DNA from: JANXDG01 sp964521665
GTDB taxonomy: Bacteria; Elusimicrobiota; Endomicrobiia; DTEH01
Length of the DNA stretch: 57,083 nucleotides
Assembly (NCBI GenBank): GCA_964521665.1
Contig: CAZFSG010000002.1
Coordinates: 1 to 57,083, forward strand
Direction of reading: 5' to 3'
Part shown: piece by piece, positions 8,874 through 19,121 of the stretch
How positions within the stretch are numbered: position 1 is the stretch's first letter
Layout of the letters: each line of letters starts with the position of its first letter
Notes under the pieces: model-generated
What the model saw: the letters and a program-made list of their open reading frames with translations, nothing else
Databases searched by the model: none
What the model was told of the DNA's origin: nothing
Made by a program: the position numbers and the translations under genes

Positions 8874-11369
8874 ATGAATAAATTTTCAGATAGAGCACAA
8901 AAGGTTATCTTAATAGCACAAGAAGAAGCAAAACGTCTTAACCATGATTATGTTGGAACTGAACATCTGTTGTTAGGGTTGGTATCTGTTGGAGAAGGTT
9001 TAGGTGTACAAGTTTTGCTTAATCTTGGTGTTGACTTAAAAAAAATAAAACATGAGATAGAAAAAATTGTCCCGCCTGGAGATAATGTAATGGTTTTAGG
9101 AGAGATACCGTTCTCACCACGTGCTAAAAAAGTTTTAGAATATGCTGTTGAAGAAGCAAATCTTATGGGGCATATATATGTCGGTACAGAACATATTCTT
9201 TTAGGTTTGTTGAGAGAACAGGAAGGTATTGCAGCACGTGTTTTAGAATATTTAGGTGTTACCTACGAAGATGTACAGGAAGAAATCTATTCTTTATTAG
9301 GTGATGTAGAACCACAAATGCCATTTTTCAAGTCTTCAAAAACAGTAAAACATTTACGAAAAACTCCAAAAACACCTACATTAGATGAATTCAGTCGTGA
9401 TCTTACACAATTAGCAAAAGATGGGCAACTAGACCCTGTTATAGGGAGGGAAGATGAAGTTGAACGATTGATACAGATTTTGTCTCGTAGGACAAAAAAC
9501 AATCCTGTACTAATAGGTGATCCAGGAGTAGGGAAGACAGCTATTGTAGAATGTTTAGCACAAAAAATTGCATCAGGCGATGTTCCTGAAATTTTGCAAA
9601 ACAAACGTGTCGTAGCTTTAGATTTAGGTGCAGTAATTGCAGGGACAAAATATCGTGGTGAGTTCGAACAACGGATGAAAAATATAATGGAAGAAATACG
9701 TCGTAGTAAAAATAGTATTATACTTTTTATAGATGAATTACATACAGTAATAGGAGCAGGAGCTGCTGAAGGTGCGGTTGACGCTTCAAATATGTTAAAA
9801 CCTGCATTAGCCCGTGGTGAATTACAGTGTATTGGTGCAACTACTATAAATGAATATAGAAAATATATTGAAAAAGATCCTGCATTAGAGCGTAGGTTCC
9901 AACCTATTTTGGTAGAACCGCCTACTGTTGAACAAACAATTGAAATATTAAAAGGTATTAAAGAAAAATATGAAAAACATCATAAAGTTATATATTCTTT
10001 AGAAAGTTTAATAGCAGCAGCTGAACTTTCAGATAGGTATATAAATGATAGATTTTTACCAGATAAAGCAATAGATTTAATTGATGAAGCAGGAAGTAGA
10101 CTCAGGTTAAAAGCAACACAACTTCCAGAAGAAATTAAACTTAAAATGGAAGAATTGCAAACTATTTCTCGCCTTAAAGAGGAGGCTTCTCAACAACAAG
10201 ATTTTGAACAAGCAGCAAAATATAGAGCTAAAGAAATGGCTCTTAGAAAACAAATTGAAGAAATGAAGAAACAATGGAAACAGAACCGCGAAAAAGAAAT
10301 ACCTGTTGTTACTGCAGAAGATATTGCTTATATTGTATCAAAATGGACCAATATACCGGTCACAAAAATTACTGAACAAGAAAGTCAAAAGTTATTAAAT
10401 ATAGAAAATGAGTTGCATAAAAGAATTGTTGGGCAAGATGAAGCTATAAAAGCTGTAGCAAATGCTATTCGCAGGTCAAGAACCGGTATTAAAGATCCAA
10501 AACGTCCAATAGGAAGTTTTTTATTTTTAGGGCCAACCGGTGTTGGAAAAACAGAACTTGCAAAAGCGTTAGCAGAATTTTTGTTTGGTAACGAAGACGC
10601 GATGGTAAGAATTGATATGTCAGAGTATATGGAGAAATTTAATGTATCAAGATTAATTGGTGCACCACCTGGTTATGTTGGATACGAAGAAGGTGGAGTA
10701 TTAACAGAACATATCAGAAGACGACCTTATTCAGTAGTTTTGCTTGATGAAATTGAAAAAGCACATCCTGATGTATTCAACTTGTTATTACAAATTATGG
10801 ATAATGGTGTATTAACCGATAGTTTAGGACATAAAGTTAGTTTTAAAAATGTTGTGCTTATTATGACATCTAATATAGGAGCAAAACTTATATCTAAAGG
10901 AAAATCAATTGGTTTTGTACAATCTGAAAATGAAGAAAGTGAATATAAAAATATGAAAACATTGCTTATGGAAGAACTTAAGAAAGTGTTTAATCCAGAA
11001 TTTTTGAACCGTATAGATGAAATTGTGGTATTTAAACCATTAACAAAAGAAGAAATGAATAAAATTTTAGAACTTATGTTAGCAAAAATTAACGAAAAAT
11101 TACAAAAGAAAAATATAGAAGTTGTTTTTTCAGACGAAGTTAAACAGTTTTTATTAGAAAAAGGATTCGATCAATATTATGGTGCAAGACCATTGCTACG
11201 TGTGTTACAGAAATATGTAGAGGATGCAATTGCAGAAGAAATTTTACTGAAACACAACCTCACTTCTACAGATAAGGTATATAAAGTTTTTTCATATCTC
11301 GATCCTGTTAATGAAAAAGTTAAATTTGAATTATATGGTTCACATCCTGATATTAAAGAAGTAACTTGA
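8874..11369 (+). CDS. clpC: Clp protease ATP-binding subunit ClpC
   Basis: ClpC is an Hsp100 unfoldase that feeds ClpP. In order it has two N-terminal Clp_N repeats (residues about 5-145, each with YVGTEHLLLGL-like helices), AAA module 1 with GDPGVGKT near 215-222 and a LFIDELHT Walker B, a UVR/middle coiled segment (about 425-470, FEQAAKYRAKE) that separates ClpC from ClpA/ClpB, and AAA module 2 with GPTGVGKT near 553-560 and LLDEIEKAHPD. A D2-small domain ends the protein. The length of 831 aa is normal. clpP and mcsAB are not in the window. Confidence 0.95.
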   Translation: MNKFSDRAQKVILIAQEEAKRLNHDYVGTEHLLLGLVSVGEGLGVQVLLNLGVDLKKIKHEIEKIVPPGDNVMVLGEIPFSPRAKKVLEYAVEEANLMGHIYVGTEHILLGLLREQEGIAARVLEYLGVTYEDVQEEIYSLLGDVEPQMPFFKSSKTVKHLRKTPKTPTLDEFSRDLTQLAKDGQLDPVIGREDEVERLIQILSRRTKNNPVLIGDPGVGKTAIVECLAQKIASGDVPEILQNKRVVALDLGAVIAGTKYRGEFEQRMKNIMEEIRRSKNSIILFIDELHTVIGAGAAEGAVDASNMLKPALARGELQCIGATTINEYRKYIEKDPALERRFQPILVEPPTVEQTIEILKGIKEKYEKHHKVIYSLESLIAAAELSDRYINDRFLPDKAIDLIDEAGSRLRLKATQLPEEIKLKMEELQTISRLKEEASQQQDFEQAAKYRAKEMALRKQIEEMKKQWKQNREKEIPVVTAEDIAYIVSKWTNIPVTKITEQESQKLLNIENELHKRIVGQDEAIKAVANAIRRSRTGIKDPKRPIGSFLFLGPTGVGKTELAKALAEFLFGNEDAMVRIDMSEYMEKFNVSRLIGAPPGYVGYEEGGVLTEHIRRRPYSVVLLDEIEKAHPDVFNLLLQIMDNGVLTDSLGHKVSFKNVVLIMTSNIGAKLISKGKSIGFVQSENEESEYKNMKTLLMEELKKVFNPEFLNRIDEIVVFKPLTKEEMNKILELMLAKINEKLQKKNIEVVFSDEVKQFLLEKGFDQYYGARPLLRVLQKYVEDAIAEEILLKHNLTSTDKVYKVFSYLDPVNEKVKFELYGSHPDIKEVT

Positions 11370-11505
11370 AGAAAATTCTTTCCATTATACAAAATAGTGC
11401 TTTGATTTTATTTGTTCTTCTCACAGTAAAATTAATTAAACATAAAGCACATAAAAAATTAAGCTCGATTCAAAATTTTAATTGCTACAAAAACAATTTA
11501 TCTCA

Positions 11506-14500
11506 ATGAAAAAATTAAAAGTTGTGTTTCTATTTTTAATAATTTCTTTTTTAATAACAGAGATACTAATAAATTTATATATCTTTGTTAACAAGAATAA
11601 AATATTAAAACATTTTCTTGCAAACTATAAGAGTACTCATATATTCTATATCTTCCCTAATATGCTATATATGCATAAAATTGAAACTTTTTCTCCTAAT
11701 ATTGAACTAAGTATTAAAAATACATTTTTAGGTTTTGATATATTAAAAATTACAAAGAAAATTTTTGTAATTAAAAATTTATATTCAAATAACCTATTTT
11801 TAGAAATAAAAAAGATACCACAAATCACTTCATCTGCTGAAGAACAACCTAACTTTAAAGAAGAATTAAAACGGTTATTATCCACCATTCCAACAAAGAT
11901 AAAAATTAATGAAGTTAAAGTTAAGTATAAAAATAAAGTTATAACTATCAACAATGTTGTAAGAGACGATATAAAAAATGATAAGATAAATTTGTTCTTT
12001 ACCTCTGTAGGAAAAACAGTAAATGCAAAATTTAATTTTTATTCTGATATTAATAAATCTACATGGTTTTTAAAAGGTAATATTTTCTTATCAATTATTC
12101 CAACAAGTTTTTATCATATAAACTTTCGTGCTCAAGGAATTTATGATTTGTCCTATCCACATGAATATTTTTTGGAAGTATCAAAAAAGAATGAAGAAAA
12201 AAATATAAAAGTTCTTGGAAAATTCACTTTTTTACCAATTCAAATTTATAATAAAATAGAAAGTAACAATCTTGATGGCGAATTAAAATTATATAAAAAA
12301 GAAGATATATATTATCTCACCTATACAGGAATTTTTAATATTACAGAATTTAATAAAATAAAAACTTTGTTGTTTGGAAAAATTTTTGCTAATAAAGATT
12401 ACGAGTTAAAAATAAATTTGAATAATAACAATTTTATGTTTAATACTGAGATTGTTAACAATAAAGGAAAATTTTTTGTTAAATATAAAGATAAAATTAT
12501 TAACGGAATAATAAAATATGATAATACTAAAAATGCTTTTTTAGTAGCAAGTAATCAAAAAGATATACCATTTGATTTACAAATAAAATTTGCTGAAAAA
12601 AACAATGTTGTTATACAAGGTTCAGTCTTTGATTATAAAACAGAAACATATTTTGTTATAAATAAACAAAATTTTATAATAAAAAGTTGTGCAAAGTCAA
12701 ATACTGAAAACATAAACTTTGAATTTGATACCAATTATTCTACCGCAGCTTTAAACACAAAATATAATAATTTAGTTTTTGGCTCTTCCGCAGAACTATA
12801 TGCTTATTCAGAGTTGTCTAAAAACATAATTTTTGATGTTCGTTCTAACAATTTCTATTTAGCAAATAAAAAGTTAAATTTTATTGCTTATGGTAAAACT
12901 GAATTTAAAAAAAATGATATAAATTATAAAATAGATGTTAAGGATTTAATTATCGATAAAATACAAGTTTTTAAAGATGCAGAACTCAGCGGGAGATACA
13001 AAAATAATTTAATAGAATTTAATGTTGCTGAAAAAGATGGTTCGTTTTATAGTAAAGGATGGTATAACATAAACAAACAATTTTTTGTTGCAGATATTGA
13101 TATAAAAAGAAAAAATTTTGTTATAGGTGAAATAAAAACTAATTTGGTTTCAACATTAAAAGTTATAAAAGATAAAAGTTTTTTAATCTCAGGAGAATAT
13201 TTATTTGATAAGATCTTGTTTAGGAAACAAAAAATTGTAGATAAACTTAAAGGCAAAATTAAAAATGATAAAGAAAAAATTATATTGGTAGGTACAGCAT
13301 TAAATAGAGAAAATATATATCCGTTTACATCTATTATAGAGCTGAAAACAAAAAAAATAGAAATAAAAGTACAAAATTTTATTTCTCATAAATATTTATT
13401 AGAAACGATAAATGCTGAAATTAGTTTTGACCTAGATTCTATCTTGAAAAACGAACCAATAAAATATTTTTCAGGACGTTTGTATAACAGTAGTAGCGAA
13501 ATAGTAATTTCCTCATCTACATATATATCTGATAAAAATATTATATCATTAGCTGGAAGAATAAAAAATTTAAATATAAAAAATAACAATTTTGTTGCAA
13601 ACTTTTCTTGTTTGATTTTTGAACCCCAAGATAGAATTTTTGAAATAAACTTGTTCCTTGATAATTTTTGGATAAATAATTATTTTATAGAAAAATTTAA
13701 AATAAAATGTTTCTACAACATTGTAAAAAAATATGTTGAATTTGTAGACAGCGAGAATTTAACGGGCAAAATTGTTTTTAGAAAAAATAATGTTGAATTT
13801 GACAATTTAAAACTTATTTTATCTAAAGAACAAGTCTTGTTTTGTGATGGAAAAATAGGAAATCACGGAGATGTTTTAAAAATATCTATAAAAAAATTTC
13901 CAATAGAGACATTTGTAAACATATTCAATATATTACGAACAGATATCAAAGGTGAAGTAGATGGAAATATAGAAGTTATATCAACAATGGAAAACAAAAT
14001 TCTATCATACAAGATAAAATCAAACTTTGTTGCAAGTAATATAGAATTTTTAAATCTCAAGATGGAACAAATTAAAACAGAAATATCAAGTTATAAAAAT
14101 TATCTAACAATAAAGTATTTTGATGTTCTATTTAAACCAGAACAAAAAATATCATTAAAAGGAAGTTATAATTTTGATAATGAAGAACTTGACTTTTTCG
14201 TTTATACAAATAAATGTGAATTATCAATATTTAATAATTTCTATAACATTATAAAAACAGCAGAAGGAATGTTGTCAATAAATATTCATATTAAGGGTAA
14301 AAAAAATAATCCACAATTATACGGATATTTGAATATATCTAATGGAAAAATAAATTTTGATAGATACGCAAAGTATTTAAAGAATATAAACTTAAAATTA
14401 ATGTTTGACAAAAACAAAATAAATATCATAAATTGTGTTGGTGAATATGAACAAACAAAAATTTTTGTATCAGGAAAGTATGAGATAAATGATAACTATT

Positions 14501-15666
14501 CAATAAATATAAAAACACAGAATGGCAGCGGTATTTATATTTCAATACCAGAATTATCTTTACCTGTAAACAAGTTTTTAGGTTTTATAAAAGGTGAACA
14601 GACTTTTGTTTCTAACGGAAATTTACATTTTGATATAAATATAACTAAGAATAAAAAAGAAATAGTACCTACAATAACCGGAAATATTATAATGAACAAC
14701 ACATATTTTACTTATCCAGGTAAAATTTCATCTAAAAAAATAAAAACATTTGATAAAATATTTTATGATATAAACTTAGTTGCAAACAATAATGTATGGT
14801 ATGAAAATGAATCTATATTAGCTAACATTGTAGGGAAAGTTAATTTTAAATATCTTAAAGATATGGATAAAAGTAATATAAATGGAGAAGTTGATGCAAC
14901 TCGTGGAAAAGTTAATTTTTTAAATACTTATTTCAATATTAAATCTGGCAGTTTAGAAATAGTAAATCGAGATGTATATCTTGAACTTTTAGCTGAAACA
15001 GATATTGTAACACAAGAAAAAGAAAAAGTTAACGTCCAACTTGTAATATCTAAAAGTAAAATTGAAGATATAAAACCAAAATTGTATTCGTCAACATATC
15101 CACAATTAAAGACTGAAGATATTGCTGCATTAATGATAGGTGTGGGGAAAATACAAAAATCTCAGGATAAAGTTGAAGTTTTATCATCAGAAAAAATAGA
15201 TGTGTTACCGTTACTTAGAACACAACTCATAAAACTTGTAGATACAACATTAGCAACACCTGTAGTGAGAAATGTATTACAGAAATGGGGTATAGCAGAT
15301 AATGTTGTGATTTCACAAATAGGGTCAGATTTTGTATCACAAAGTGTTGATATTGGTGCTAAAACAGAAGAGAATATAAAGTTTGTTGATATATTTAAAA
15401 ATACAAAATATGGTATTGAGAAATACCTTACTTCTGACATGATAATAGGATATAGTATTACAATTGCTGAATTACAAAACAAACTCAGTCTTAAACATGA
15501 GTTTGAAATAAGTTATAGGATAAAGAATAATATCTTTATCAAAGGTGTTTATGATTATGGATTAAAAGATCTTGCTACTGGAAGATATGGTTCAGATATA
15601 AAAATTCAAATAGAACCAAGATTTAAATTCAAAAGTTGGGCAGAAGAGGAAAGTTCAGAAAAGTAA
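11506..15666 (+). CDS. TamB-like translocation/assembly or lipid-transport protein
   Basis: This 1386-residue protein has one N-terminal membrane anchor (about residues 5-27) and a very long series of amphipathic beta strands, the fold of the bridge-like TamB/AsmA group. The C-terminal TamB (DUF490) domain is visible as GEVDATRGKVNFLNTYF, IKSGSLEI and, later, YPQLKTEDIAALMIG. The protein would span the periplasm, and known relatives move phospholipids or help outer-membrane assembly. I start at the ATG at 11506; an in-frame TTG at 11482 adds only eight residues. No TamA/BamA gene is nearby. The sequence is very rich in Lys, Asn and Ile. Confidence 0.85.
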   Translation: MKKLKVVFLFLIISFLITEILINLYIFVNKNKILKHFLANYKSTHIFYIFPNMLYMHKIETFSPNIELSIKNTFLGFDILKITKKIFVIKNLYSNNLFLEIKKIPQITSSAEEQPNFKEELKRLLSTIPTKIKINEVKVKYKNKVITINNVVRDDIKNDKINLFFTSVGKTVNAKFNFYSDINKSTWFLKGNIFLSIIPTSFYHINFRAQGIYDLSYPHEYFLEVSKKNEEKNIKVLGKFTFLPIQIYNKIESNNLDGELKLYKKEDIYYLTYTGIFNITEFNKIKTLLFGKIFANKDYELKINLNNNNFMFNTEIVNNKGKFFVKYKDKIINGIIKYDNTKNAFLVASNQKDIPFDLQIKFAEKNNVVIQGSVFDYKTETYFVINKQNFIIKSCAKSNTENINFEFDTNYSTAALNTKYNNLVFGSSAELYAYSELSKNIIFDVRSNNFYLANKKLNFIAYGKTEFKKNDINYKIDVKDLIIDKIQVFKDAELSGRYKNNLIEFNVAEKDGSFYSKGWYNINKQFFVADIDIKRKNFVIGEIKTNLVSTLKVIKDKSFLISGEYLFDKILFRKQKIVDKLKGKIKNDKEKIILVGTALNRENIYPFTSIIELKTKKIEIKVQNFISHKYLLETINAEISFDLDSILKNEPIKYFSGRLYNSSSEIVISSSTYISDKNIISLAGRIKNLNIKNNNFVANFSCLIFEPQDRIFEINLFLDNFWINNYFIEKFKIKCFYNIVKKYVEFVDSENLTGKIVFRKNNVEFDNLKLILSKEQVLFCDGKIGNHGDVLKISIKKFPIETFVNIFNILRTDIKGEVDGNIEVISTMENKILSYKIKSNFVASNIEFLNLKMEQIKTEISSYKNYLTIKYFDVLFKPEQKISLKGSYNFDNEELDFFVYTNKCELSIFNNFYNIIKTAEGMLSINIHIKGKKNNPQLYGYLNISNGKINFDRYAKYLKNINLKLMFDKNKINIINCVGEYEQTKIFVSGKYEINDNYSINIKTQNGSGIYISIPELSLPVNKFLGFIKGEQTFVSNGNLHFDINITKNKKEIVPTITGNIIMNNTYFTYPGKISSKKIKTFDKIFYDINLVANNNVWYENESILANIVGKVNFKYLKDMDKSNINGEVDATRGKVNFLNTYFNIKSGSLEIVNRDVYLELLAETDIVTQEKEKVNVQLVISKSKIEDIKPKLYSSTYPQLKTEDIAALMIGVGKIQKSQDKVEVLSSEKIDVLPLLRTQLIKLVDTTLATPVVRNVLQKWGIADNVVISQIGSDFVSQSVDIGAKTEENIKFVDIFKNTKYGIEKYLTSDMIIGYSITIAELQNKLSLKHEFEISYRIKNNIFIKGVYDYGLKDLATGRYGSDIKIQIEPRFKFKSWAEEESSEK

Positions 15667-15724
15667 AATGTATTATTGAAATAAAAATTTATGTTTTATA
15701 ATATAATTTTATGAATATAGAAAA

Positions 15725-15824
15725 NNNNNNNNNNNNNNNNNNNNNNNNNNNNNNNNNNNNNNNNNNNNNNNNNNNNNNNNNNNNNNNNNNNNNNNNNNNN
15801 NNNNNNNNNNNNNNNNNNNNNNNN
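15725..15824. other. Assembly gap (100 N)
   Basis: A second run of exactly 100 N. An ATG at 15711 just before it and an open frame just after it suggest that a single short gene spans the join. Confidence 0.95.
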
Positions 15825-15825
15825 T

Positions 15826-16242
15826 ATAATAGCGTTTTATATCTTTGTATATTTAGACATTTTTTTTCGTGCACGTTCTGCATATTTTGAAGCAGAAAAA
15901 TATCTAGATTGGTATTATAATCCATCAAAGAAAATAGAATATATACAAAAACAAACAGAAAAAGAAAGACAAAATTTAGATAAACTTTTATCAAAAGGAA
16001 AAATATCAAAAGAAGAATACCAGATTAAGTTAGAACTTATAGAGTTTAATAAACAAAGACAATTAGAAGAAAGTTCATTAAAATATGCATATATCTGGTA
16101 TAAAACAGTGATAGATTTATTTTATCCACCGCAAACTAAATGGGTAAAACTTGCCAAACAAAAAATTGAACAAGTTAAACAGTTGTGGAAAAAAGAACTT
16201 GAGCAAAAAGGATATAAAATAGAAGATTATATGATAGAATAA
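15826..16242 (+). CDS. Hypothetical membrane-anchored coiled-coil protein (5' end lost in gap)
   Basis: The frame is open from the end of the N run to TAA at 16240-16242, giving 138 visible residues. They begin with a hydrophobic piece (IIAFYIFVYLDIFF), then a highly charged, helix-rich region with many Glu, Lys and Gln and a repeated aromatic pattern (YLDWYYNPSKK, YAYIWYKT). It looks like a membrane anchor followed by a cytoplasmic or periplasmic coiled coil. The gene probably starts at ATG 15711 on the other side of the gap, but frame continuity cannot be tested. panD starts 4 bases after its stop, which supports it being real. I recognise no family. Confidence 0.6.
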   Translation: MIAFYIFVYLDIFFRARSAYFEAEKYLDWYYNPSKKIEYIQKQTEKERQNLDKLLSKGKISKEEYQIKLELIEFNKQRQLEESSLKYAYIWYKTVIDLFYPPQTKWVKLAKQKIEQVKQLWKKELEQKGYKIEDYMIE

Positions 16243-16246
16243 AATT

Positions 16247-16606
16247 ATGTACATAAAATTTTTAAAATCAAAACTACAAGGATTAACTGTAACTGCAAAA
16301 AATCTTTATTATACTGGAAGCATAAAACTTGACAGAAATTTCTTAGAGTTAGCAAATATACAACCTTATGAAATTGTCTTAGTTATAAACATTAGTAATG
16401 GAGAACGATTTGAAACATATGTTATCCCTGCAAAAAAAGGGTCAAAAACTGTTGCTTTACAAGGCGGTGCTGCAAGATTAGGTGAAGTAGGAGACCAACT
16501 TATAATTATGTCGTTTTGGTATAAAGAAGTAAAAGATGATAAGAGTAAAAAACCTGTTAAAATTATATTTAATAAAAACAACACAATTAAAAAAATTATA
16601 AAATAA
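16247..16606 (+). CDS. panD: Aspartate 1-decarboxylase (pyruvoyl enzyme)
   Basis: PanD makes beta-alanine for pantothenate/CoA. The self-cleavage site is YTGS with G24-S25, where Ser becomes the pyruvoyl group, and the supporting residues R54, T57 and Y58 (GERFETY) are at the positions found in E. coli PanD. AALQGGAAR-like VALQGGAARLGEVGD forms the core. The product is 119 aa, normal length. No other pantothenate gene is in the window. Confidence 0.93.
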   Translation: MYIKFLKSKLQGLTVTAKNLYYTGSIKLDRNFLELANIQPYEIVLVINISNGERFETYVIPAKKGSKTVALQGGAARLGEVGDQLIIMSFWYKEVKDDKSKKPVKIIFNKNNTIKKIIK

Positions 16607-16627
16607 CACAATTATCTTTCCAAAGTT

Positions 16628-18378
16628 ATGTTTGACTTACCAAAATATTTAAGCACTGTAGCATTGGAAACATATCTACAATGTCCATATAAGTTCAAAA
16701 TATTATATATTGACCGTATAGGTACCAGGTATAAAAAACCTCAACCATACTATTCATTTGGAAATACTATACACAAAGTTCTTGCTGAATTTTTTAAAAT
16801 CACAAATCTTCAAGAACGTACAATTGATAAGTTACTTTTGTTGTTGGACACATACTGGATTTCTGAAGGATATTCTACAAAAGAACAAGAAGCTGAGTAT
16901 AAACATAATGCTGTTTATTTATTAAAAAATTTTTTTGAAAATAATGATGTTACAATCACACCACTATTTAGTGAAAAGTTTTTTAGAATAAGTATTGAAG
17001 ATTTTTTTCTTACAGGAAAAATAAATCGTATAGATGAAGTTCCTGGTGGTGTTGAAATAATTGACTATAAGACAGGTGGATATATTCCAAAAAGTGAAGA
17101 ACTTGAAAAAGACCTGCAGATGAATATTTATGCATTATGTTGTTGGGAGAAATATAAATTGTTTCCAAAAATTGTCTCACAAATTTTTTTACAACATAAC
17201 CAAAAAATTTCTGTTTCTAAAACACCTCAGTGTATACAAGAAACAAAACAAAATATAATAGATATCGTCAGACGAATATATTCTGACAGCGAATTCCTAC
17301 CTCAACAGAATAATTTATGTCCATATTGTGATATTCTACCGATATGTCCTTTGATGGGTATGGGTGTTAAAATTGTAAAAGAAAAAGAATTAGAACAAGA
17401 TTTTAAAATTATTAATAAACAACTACAACGTGCTATTAACGATTTACATCTTTTGAACAAAATTAGTTTAGATATAGCAGAAATAATAGATACACAAAAA
17501 ATTATATCATCAATACCCGATTTTATTTCAGGATCTGGGATAGTTAAAAAAGTTGCAATATATTTATATAACGAAGAAAATAAATGTTTTACATTAGCTG
17601 AAAACTTACAAAATATTTCTATTACTCCAAAGATAGATTTTGAAACGATACACCATATAGTAAAATTTAATAACGAGTCTTTACCACAAGCAGAAATTTT
17701 ATCACCAAACAATATCTATATCTTTAAAGAATTTTCTTCTACTGAAATCTTATTTTTACCTATGGTCTCAAGAGGTAATTTTTTAGGATTTATTTTATGT
17801 AGTGAAAAGAAGGATTACTCCAACTTTACAAATTATGATATTTCTTTATTACAAAGTTTAGTTAACCACATTGCTGTTGCGTTACATAATGCACAACTTT
17901 ATGAGTTAGCTATTACTGACGGTCTTACAAAATTGTTTATTCATAGGTTTTTTATTTCAAGATTAGAATACGAGATTTTGCGTGTACAAAGGTATAACAC
18001 AACATTTTCTTTACTTTTGATAGATATAGATCATTTCAAACAAATAAACGATACTTATGGACATCTTGTTGGTGACGAAGTATTAAGACAACTTGCAAAA
18101 ATTTTGTTATCATCAGTAAGAATAACAGATGTTGTATGTAGATATGGAGGGGAAGAATTTGCTATATTATTGATAGAATGTGGTCATGAATGGGCACAAA
18201 AATTGTTTACAGAATAAAAGAAAATGTTGAAAAAGCAGTGTTTAAGATTGATAAATTAGAATTACATCTTACAGTAAGTATCGGAGTGGAAACATATTAT
18301 GATGGAGCCACAGTTAATGAAATTATTGAACATACAGATAAAGCGTTGTATCAAGCAAAAAAAATTAGGACGAAATAG
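16628..18378 (+). CDS. Fe-S PD-(D/E)XK nuclease fused to GAF and GGDEF domains, frameshifted
   Basis: Residues 1-245 are a Cas4/AddB/RecB-type nuclease: H49 in NTIHKVL, D136 in NRIDEV, D146-Y-K148 in the DYKTG motif, and QxxxY at Q164/Y168. C19 plus C231, C234 and C240 reproduce the CxxCx5C iron-sulphur arrangement of Cas4 and AddB. A GAF-like domain (about 275-425) follows, then a diguanylate cyclase with GGEEF at 507-511 and an inhibitory-site RITD at 498-501, exactly five residues upstream. The frame breaks at a 5-A run (18198-18202). One added A joins AQK to IVYRIKEN and completes the GGDEF C-terminus (VSIGVETY, DKALYQAKK), about 583 aa in all. The fusion is highly unusual. Confidence 0.85.
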
Positions 18379-18389
18379 GGTTGTTATTT

Positions 18390-19121
18390 ATGATAAAATT
18401 TTTGATGAATAACAAAATATTGAAATTTTTTTATGCGGTGATGCTGTTACCTTTTTGCTACTCAATCTTTGTTACTTTGATTTATGTTATAAAAAATACT
18501 CAATTAAGTAATAAACTTGTCCAATTTTTTCTTTTAGGAGCGGGTGTATATTTTGTTATTCATGTGTTATTATATAAACCAATAAAATTATATGTTATAG
18601 GTCACGAACTTATGCATATGATAAGCACCTACATTTGTGGAGGGAAAGTTAAAAAAGTAAAAATAGGTTCTTCATATGGTAGCGTGAATGTTAACAAAAT
18701 TAATACTTTTATTGCCTTATCACCATATTTTGTTCCTTTATATACTATTATCATAATATTTTTATGGTTTGTTTTAAAATACATTGGTAAAGTTAATTTA
18801 TCAACTGAAATTCTATCATTCTTTGTAGGATTTACTATAATGTTCCATATTATGCTTACAATATATGCGATATATATTGGTCAGCAAGATTTTAAAATTT
18901 CTGGGTGGTTGTTTTCAATAGTTGTAATTTTTATAATTAACTGTCTGATATTAATCCTTTTATTTATGTTAATGTTTTCACCTAAGATAACTATTTCTCA
19001 AATAAAAGACTTTTTTATATTAAATACAAAAAATACATATATTTTATGCTATAAAAAGCTAACAAATTTGTCCATTTATATTAAAACATTTTTTACTAAA
19101 AATGTATCCAAAAGTTTTTAA
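18390..19121 (+). CDS. Integral membrane protein with HExxH, M50-like metallopeptidase candidate
   Basis: This 243-aa protein has about six hydrophobic segments. HELMH at residues 72-76 lies near the end of a membrane segment and is followed by a Gly-rich soluble stretch (CGGKVKKVKIGSSYG), the arrangement of site-2-protease/M50B-like peptidases. I do not see a clear C-terminal NxxPxxxxDG motif, so activity is uncertain. The start is ATG 18390 with TAGGG 9 bases upstream; a TTG at 18381 is possible. It starts 11 bases after the nuclease-GGDEF gene and overlaps the next gene by 20 bases. Confidence 0.55.
   Translation: MIKFLMNNKILKFFYAVMLLPFCYSIFVTLIYVIKNTQLSNKLVQFFLLGAGVYFVIHVLLYKPIKLYVIGHELMHMISTYICGGKVKKVKIGSSYGSVNVNKINTFIALSPYFVPLYTIIIIFLWFVLKYIGKVNLSTEILSFFVGFTIMFHIMLTIYAIYIGQQDFKISGWLFSIVVIFIINCLILILLFMLMFSPKITISQIKDFFILNTKNTYILCYKKLTNLSIYIKTFFTKNVSKSF

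Noticed and set aside
11396..11455. Inverted repeat GTGCTTT...AAAGCAC after clpC as terminator
   Set aside because: The arms are separated by about 45 bases and no T tract follows.
15689..16009. Minus-strand frame across the second N run
   Set aside because: It relies on N bases and is antisense to the membrane-coil gene fragment that leads into panD.
18190..18378. Separate small gene after the GGDEF protein
   Set aside because: Its residues are the missing C-terminal part of the GGDEF domain; a one-A frameshift explains it.
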